A stretch of 57,278 nt of DNA from CAIYZT01 sp031385445 (lineage in GTDB: Bacteria; Pseudomonadota; Alphaproteobacteria; Rhodobacterales; Rhodobacteraceae): assembly GCA_031385445.1 (NCBI GenBank), contig JANNBM010000050.1, positions 1-57,278 of the forward strand, given 5' to 3'. Below the pieces are notes generated by a model, which was not told the origin of the DNA, did no database searches, and saw only the letters and a list, made by a program, of their open reading frames with translations. The translations under genes were made by a program, and so were the position numbers. Positions 53,140 through 57,278 of the stretch are shown piece after piece; position 1 is the first letter of the stretch, and every line of letters begins with the position of its first letter.

Positions 53140-53700
53140 TTACAGATCCTGCCCCGCCAGATCGGCCGCCAGCCGTTCGATGGCGGCGTTTACCTCAGGC
53201 AGATGCGGATTGACAGACTGCGCGGCACGGTAGGCTTCGATCGCCTTTTCCGGGCGGCCAATTTCTTCGAATATCATCGCCAGCCCCGAAAGCGCGCCGA
53301 AATGCCGCGGGTTCAGTTCCAGCGTTTTGGCAATATCGGCGATGGAGGGCCCCAGATCGCCCGACTGATAATAGGCAGTCGCCCGCGCGTTGTAGCCTTC
53401 GGCGAAATCGGGGGCGTGGTCGATCAGGGCGGTGAAATGTTCGACCGCTGCCGCAATATCGCCCGCCGCCATCGCATCATGTCCGCGTTCCAGCAGCAAA
53501 TCCATCGCGGGCGAGCCGGACTGCGACCATTCGATCCAGATTTCCTGCGTGATGCGCCCGGCCTCATCCTCGCTCGCGTCCGGCAGGCGCGCGAAGAGGT
53601 CGTCCAGATGGGCCTGATCGGCAAAAGCTGGCCCAAAAGCGAAAAAAACCGCCAGAACTGCCGCAACGATACGATTGAGTAATGGCTGGAGCGCTTTCAT
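53140..53700 (-). CDS. Secreted TPR protein
   Basis: 186 residues with signal peptide (cleaved near GPAFADQ) and about three tetratricopeptide repeats between residues 72 and 178 (LLLERGHDAMAAGDIAAAVE; YNARATAYYQSGDLGPSIAD; LSGLAMIFEEIGRPEKAIEA). It is probably a periplasmic protein-interaction scaffold. It lies six bases upstream of the helicase gene on the same strand and may be co-transcribed with it, although their compartments differ. Confidence 0.88.
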   Translation of the reverse strand: MKALQPLLNRIVAAVLAVFFAFGPAFADQAHLDDLFARLPDASEDEAGRITQEIWIEWSQSGSPAMDLLLERGHDAMAAGDIAAAVEHFTALIDHAPDFAEGYNARATAYYQSGDLGPSIADIAKTLELNPRHFGALSGLAMIFEEIGRPEKAIEAYRAAQSVNPHLPEVNAAIERLAADLAGQDL

Positions 53701-53771
53701 AATACCAAGGTAGCGGAACCTGCGGGAAATTCCAGAGCCTCATGGTTCAAAGTCAAGTGATTGGAGACGAT

Positions 53772-54059
53772 ATGAGCGATGTGATCGCGCAGGCGGTGGT
53801 TGCCCTCGCCGCGAAATTTAGCGGTGGCTATGACGGGGTGGCCAAATTTGTGATGATCGGCGCGGGGTCGATCATGGTGGACGGCGCGGGCGTGCGCGCG
53901 GGCGACGAAGAGGCGGACGTGACGCTGACCGCCAGTGTTGACGATTTTCAGGCGATGTTCGAGGGCGATCTGTCGCCGACGACGGCGTTTATGACCGGAA
54001 AGCTGAAAGTTGACGGGAGCATGGGCCTTGCGATGAAACTTGGCGCGGCTTTGGCATGA
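53772..54059 (+). CDS. SCP2 sterol-transfer-like domain protein
   Basis: A 95-residue single SCP2-like domain: the strands VAKFVMIGAGSIMVDGAGV and the ending FMTGKLKVDGSMGLAMKLGA are characteristic. Bacterial members are thought to bind acyl chains or lipids. ATG 53772 follows GGAGACG. It overlaps the following hydrolase gene by four bases, so the two are co-translated and may handle the same lipid. Confidence 0.88.
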   Translation: MSDVIAQAVVALAAKFSGGYDGVAKFVMIGAGSIMVDGAGVRAGDEEADVTLTASVDDFQAMFEGDLSPTTAFMTGKLKVDGSMGLAMKLGAALA

Positions 54060-54997
54060 GCGGCGATGCCCCCTATTTCCACAATATAGCCGAAGGGCCG
54101 GGGGGCGTGCGGGCCTTTTGGCTGCGCACCAGCGACGGGGTGCGGATCAGATCGGCGATCTGGCCTGCGCCCGGCGCCGCCAAAGGCACGGTGTTTTTGC
54201 TGCCCGGACGCACGGAATACATCGAAAAATATGGCCGGACGGCGGGTGATCTGGCGGCGCGCGGGTATGCCATGTTGTCGGTGGATTGGCGCGGACAGGG
54301 CCTTGCGGACCGCCCGGCGCACGAGCCGATGGTGGGCCATGTCGGCGATTTTGCGGAATATCAGGCGGATCTGGCGGCGGTCATCGGCCTTGCGCGCGCG
54401 CAGGGCCTGCCGGAGCCTTGGTATCTGATGGCGCATTCGATGGGCGGCGCGATCGCGCTGCGCTGCCTGATGGGCGATCATCCGTTCAAGGCGGCGGCGT
54501 TTTCGGCCCCGATGTGGGGGATTTTGATGGCGGCCTGGATGCGTCCTGTGGCGCAAGCGCTGTCCACCGCCTCGCGCTGGTTCAGCTTTGACGACCGGTT
54601 CGTGCCGGGCACCAAGGCGCGCACCTATGTGCTGGAGCAGGCTTTTGCGGGCAACACCCTGACCACGGACGCCGAAATGTGGGATTATATGCGCCGGCAG
54701 GCACAGGCGCATCCCGAACTTTCACTGGGCGGCCCGTCGCTGGGCTGGCTGAAGGCGGCGCTGGTGGAATGTGCGCAATTGTCGGGCATGCCCGCGCCCG
54801 ATTTTCCGGTGATGACGGCTTTGGGGACGGCGGAAAAGATCGTGGATGTGGGGCCGGTTCACGCTCGCATGGCGAGCTGGGCGAAGGGGCGCCTGGCCCT
54901 TTATCCCGGGGCCGAGCATGAGGTGCTGATGGAGCGCGCGGCGACGCGTGGGCGGTTCGTGGACGAGGCCGCGGATTTGTTCGCGGCCCACCGCTAG
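54056..54997 (+). CDS. Alpha/beta hydrolase, lysophospholipase-like
   Basis: 313 residues. Alpha/beta hydrolase fold with nucleophile Ser128 in MAHSMGGAIALR, an early oxyanion segment LLPGRTEYIEKYG typical of PldB/monoglyceride lipase-like enzymes, and a late His in YPGAEHEVLMER. It probably cleaves lysophospholipids or monoacylglycerols. Translation is coupled to the SCP2 gene (ATGA), supporting a lipid substrate. Confidence 0.9.
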   Translation: MSGDAPYFHNIAEGPGGVRAFWLRTSDGVRIRSAIWPAPGAAKGTVFLLPGRTEYIEKYGRTAGDLAARGYAMLSVDWRGQGLADRPAHEPMVGHVGDFAEYQADLAAVIGLARAQGLPEPWYLMAHSMGGAIALRCLMGDHPFKAAAFSAPMWGILMAAWMRPVAQALSTASRWFSFDDRFVPGTKARTYVLEQAFAGNTLTTDAEMWDYMRRQAQAHPELSLGGPSLGWLKAALVECAQLSGMPAPDFPVMTALGTAEKIVDVGPVHARMASWAKGRLALYPGAEHEVLMERAATRGRFVDEAADLFAAHR

Positions 54998-55096
54998 GGC
55001 CGCTGGCGGCGTTCAAATGCCACAAATTCCCCCGCGCCCTTGCGGCCCCCCTGGGCTTGACCCTAGATACGCATCAAAGCCGCAAAGGACCAACGC

Positions 55097-56923
55097 ATGC
55101 CCCTGCCCCTGCCCACACCCGTATTTGACGCCCGCACCGGGTCCAACTCCTTTGGCAATCTGCCCGAGTGGAACCTTGCCGATCTGTACGAGGCCCCGGA
55201 CGCCCCGGCCTTGAAGGCCGATCTGGCCTTTGTGGAGGCCGAGGTGAAATCTTTTGCCGCCGACTATCAAGGCAAATTGGCAGATCTGGATGCGGCCGGG
55301 CTTTTGCGCGCGGTGCAGCGGTATGAGGCGGTGGATATCGCGGCGGGGCGGATCATGTCCTATGCGGGTCTGCGGTATTACCAAAATACCATGGACAGTG
55401 ACCGCGCGAAATTCATGGCCGACATGCAGGACGCGATCACCAATTCGACCACGCCATTGGTGTTTTATAACTTGGAATTCAACCGCTTGGACGAAGCGGA
55501 TCTGAACCGCCTTCTGGCAGAAAACGCCGATCTTGCCCGTTACAGGCCCGTGTTCGACCGCCTGCGCGCCATGCGTCCGCACCAACTGAGCGACGAGATG
55601 GAGACCTATCTGCACGACGCCTCGGTTGTGGGTGCGTCGGCGTGGAACAAGCTGTTTGACGAGACGATGGCGGGGTTGATGTTCGCCGTCGCGGGCGAGG
55701 AAGAGGAGCTTAACCTTGAGGCGACGCTGAACCTTCTGACCGACACCGACCGTGCCAAACGCGAAGCCGCCTCGCGCGCGCTTGCGGTGGTCTTTGACAA
55801 ACATATCAAGCTGTTCGCCCGCATCACCAACACGCTTGCGAAGGAAAAAGAGATCGATGACCGCTGGCGCAAGATGCCGTCGCCTCAGCATTCGCGGCAC
55901 CTTGCGAACCATGTGGAGCCCGAGGTGGTCGAGGCTTTGCGCAACGCCGTGGTGGCCGCCTATCCGAAAATCTCGCACCGGTATTACCGGCTGAAAGCGA
56001 AATGGATGGGGTTGGAGCGGCTCCAAACCTGGGACCGCAACGCGCCTTTGCCGACCGAAACCCCCAAACTTGTCGGCTGGGACGAAGCCACGCAGACGGT
56101 TTTGCAGGCCTACGGCACGTTTGATCCGCGCATGGCCGAGATTGCAAAACCCTTTTTCACCGACGGCTGGATTGATGCGGGCGTCAAACCCGGCAAGGCC
56201 CCCGGCGCGTTTGCGCACCCGACCGTGACCACGGTTCACCCCTATGTCATGCTGAATTACCTTGGCAAACCGCGCGATGTGATGACGCTGGCGCACGAAC
56301 TTGGCCACGGCGTGCATCAGGTTCTGGCGGCAGGTCAGGGGGAGCTGCTGTCGTCAACCCCGCTGACCCTTGCCGAAACCGCGTCGGTTTTTGGCGAGAT
56401 GCTGACCTTCCGCGCCCTGTTGGACAAGGCCCGCACCCCGGCCGAGAAAAAGACCCTGCTGGCGGGCAAGGTCGAGGACATGATCAACACCGTCGTCCGG
56501 CAGATCGCGTTTTACGATTTCGAATGCAAACTGCACGCGGCGCGGGCCGAAGGCGAGCTGACGCCCGACGACATAAACGCGCTGTGGATGTCGGTTCAGG
56601 CGCAGTCTTTGGGTGATGCCTTTGATTTCATGGACGGATATGAAACCTTCTGGGCCTATATCCCGCATTTCATCCACTCGCCGTTCTACGTCTATGCCTA
56701 TGCCTTTGGTGACGGGTTGGTGAACGCGCTGTACGCCGCCTATGCCGGCGGGCTGGACGGGTTTGAGGAAAAGTATTTCGACATGTTGAAAGCCGGTGGG
56801 TCCAAGCACCACAAGGAATTGCTGGCCCCCTTCGGCTTGGACGCGTCAGACCCGAAATTCTGGGACAAGGGCCTGTCGATGATCGCAGGCTTCATCGACG
56901 AATTGGAAGCACTGGAGGCTTGA
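55097..56923 (+). CDS. pepF: M3 family oligoendopeptidase F
   Basis: A 608-residue cytosolic zinc metallopeptidase that degrades oligopeptides. The zinc site is HELGHGVHQ (His400, Glu401, His404) with the third ligand Glu expected in LAETASVFGEML, 25 or so residues later. The long helical N-domain and the end segment HFIHSPFYVYAYAFGDGL are typical of PepF. It starts at ATG 55097; the upstream gap of 99 bases has no clear promoter. A perfect terminator follows. Confidence 0.95.
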   Translation: MPLPLPTPVFDARTGSNSFGNLPEWNLADLYEAPDAPALKADLAFVEAEVKSFAADYQGKLADLDAAGLLRAVQRYEAVDIAAGRIMSYAGLRYYQNTMDSDRAKFMADMQDAITNSTTPLVFYNLEFNRLDEADLNRLLAENADLARYRPVFDRLRAMRPHQLSDEMETYLHDASVVGASAWNKLFDETMAGLMFAVAGEEEELNLEATLNLLTDTDRAKREAASRALAVVFDKHIKLFARITNTLAKEKEIDDRWRKMPSPQHSRHLANHVEPEVVEALRNAVVAAYPKISHRYYRLKAKWMGLERLQTWDRNAPLPTETPKLVGWDEATQTVLQAYGTFDPRMAEIAKPFFTDGWIDAGVKPGKAPGAFAHPTVTTVHPYVMLNYLGKPRDVMTLAHELGHGVHQVLAAGQGELLSSTPLTLAETASVFGEMLTFRALLDKARTPAEKKTLLAGKVEDMINTVVRQIAFYDFECKLHAARAEGELTPDDINALWMSVQAQSLGDAFDFMDGYETFWAYIPHFIHSPFYVYAYAFGDGLVNALYAAYAGGLDGFEEKYFDMLKAGGSKHHKELLAPFGLDASDPKFWDKGLSMIAGFIDELEALEA

Positions 56924-56933
56924 GCCCCAACTA

Positions 56934-56963
56934 AACCGGCGCCCCATCGGGACGCCGGTTTTT
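56934..56963 (+). terminator. Rho-independent terminator after pepF
   Basis: ACCGGCG (56935-56941) pairs with CGCCGGT (56953-56959), extended by an A-T pair at the base, and followed by TTTTT, 11 bases after the stop. Confidence 0.85.
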
Positions 56964-56995
56964 GGTAATGCCAGATCCAGTTACGACAGGTTTGG

Positions 56996-57278
56996 TTACG
57001 ACAATGGCGACCAGGGCCAGGGCTTGTCCTCACTGTCGGCGGATTGAAAGCGGGCGGCCTTGGCCTGCCAGTCGCCCATCAGCTTGCCGAATTTGGCGAT
57101 TTGTTCGTTCGGTTGACCCTTGCCGGTCAGCATGACGACGAATTGCACCAGAGTCATGACGTGCAAGACCGTCTGGCCCAGTCCCAAAAGGACCGCGATG
57201 GCCAGCATGTACAACCCACGCTTCCACACCGCCTTGGTCGCGGGATGCAGGGACTTGGGGCTGCCCGGCTCTGGCTGA
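56996..57278 (-). CDS. DUF4389 membrane protein, 5' partial
   Basis: The frame stays open to the window edge, so the N-terminus is missing. The visible 93 codons hold one long hydrophobic segment (GLYMLAIAVLLGLGQTVL) followed by VVMLTGKGQPNEQIAKFGKL, ending in FQSADSEDKPWPW, the usual DUF4389 tail. It is probably a small inner-membrane protein of unknown role. A GTG at 57229 could start a shorter protein, but upstream coding (SPKSLHPATKAVWKRG) fits the family better. It is convergent with pepF. Confidence 0.8.
   Translation of the reverse strand, partial: QPEPGSPKSLHPATKAVWKRGLYMLAIAVLLGLGQTVLHVMTLVQFVVMLTGKGQPNEQIAKFGKLMGDWQAKAARFQSADSEDKPWPWSPLS

Noticed and set aside
50020..53682. Two long plus-strand open frames (615 and 563 codons)
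   Set aside because: They mirror the helicase and TPR genes, whose motifs are certain; the shadow proteins have no recognisable domain.
55013..56317. Minus-strand open frame of 434 codons
   Set aside because: Antisense to pepF with its intact HELGH site; composition is typical of a shadow.

Overview
The window is high-GC chromosomal DNA from an alphaproteobacterium, most likely of the order Rhodobacterales. The signs are the gene families (DUF2842, DUF3572 next to a PleD-type regulator, DUF4153, CarD, the seven-iron ferredoxin FdxA, a Suv3-like helicase, an orphan ImuA) and a LexA box of the alphaproteobacterial type, GTTC-N7-GTTC. No prophage, insertion sequence, CRISPR array or rRNA operon is visible. 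Coding density is very high, many genes overlap in ATGA junctions, and no gap between genes exceeds about 270 bases.

Region by region. 1-5.2 kb: the tail of an Nramp metal transporter with a one-base frameshift, an EF-hand protein, a glutathione S-transferase, L-serine dehydratase, a DMT exporter and thiamine pyrophosphokinase. 5.3-12.7 kb: a very long acidic low-complexity protein with conserved ends, then adenylosuccinate synthase, small membrane proteins, SecG and CTP synthase. 12.7-13.3 kb: a lower-GC island with a YbjQ-like gene. 13.6-18.4 kb: a four-gene iron-type periplasmic operon (imelysin, di-haem DUF1111 oxidoreductase, second imelysin, DUF1513). 18.5-20.1 kb: an H-NOX-like gene translationally coupled to a diguanylate cyclase. 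20.2-27.2 kb: DUF4153, RsgA, an MttB-family methyltransferase, a HAD phosphatase, DUF3572 and a PleD-like diguanylate cyclase. 27.3-29.4 kb: an ECF sigma factor with a putative membrane regulator, a heavy-metal-sensor-like periplasmic protein and a four-EF-hand protein. 29.5-36.4 kb: DUF983, Nudix, two lipoproteins, an aldo/keto reductase, ImuA, YceI with cytochrome b561, a CoA-binding protein, RlmB and tRNA-Tyr. 36.3-44.5 kb: dimethylargininase, a DxD glycosyltransferase-like protein, a divergent LysE/Lrp pair coupled to an all-helical toroid protein, MetY, a methyltransferase-like protein and a SIMPL protein. 44.6-57.3 kb: a fusion of a PilM/GspL-like and a GspC/PilP-like domain, CobT, CarD, FdxA, an S4 protein, the helicase, a TPR protein, an SCP2 protein, a lysophospholipase-like hydrolase, oligoendopeptidase F and a DUF4389 protein cut by the window edge.

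Functional threads are metal handling (Nramp, imelysin operon, ECF cluster, EF-hand proteins), c-di-GMP output (two diguanylate cyclases, one paired with an H-NOX-like sensor), and DNA damage (ImuA behind a LexA box). The most unusual items are the PilM/GspL-TM-GspC/PilP fusion, the H-NOX-like protein whose haem-ligand position holds proline, the orphan SOS-controlled ImuA, the Lrp-coupled toroid protein, and the long acidic two-ended protein at 5.3-7.9 kb.
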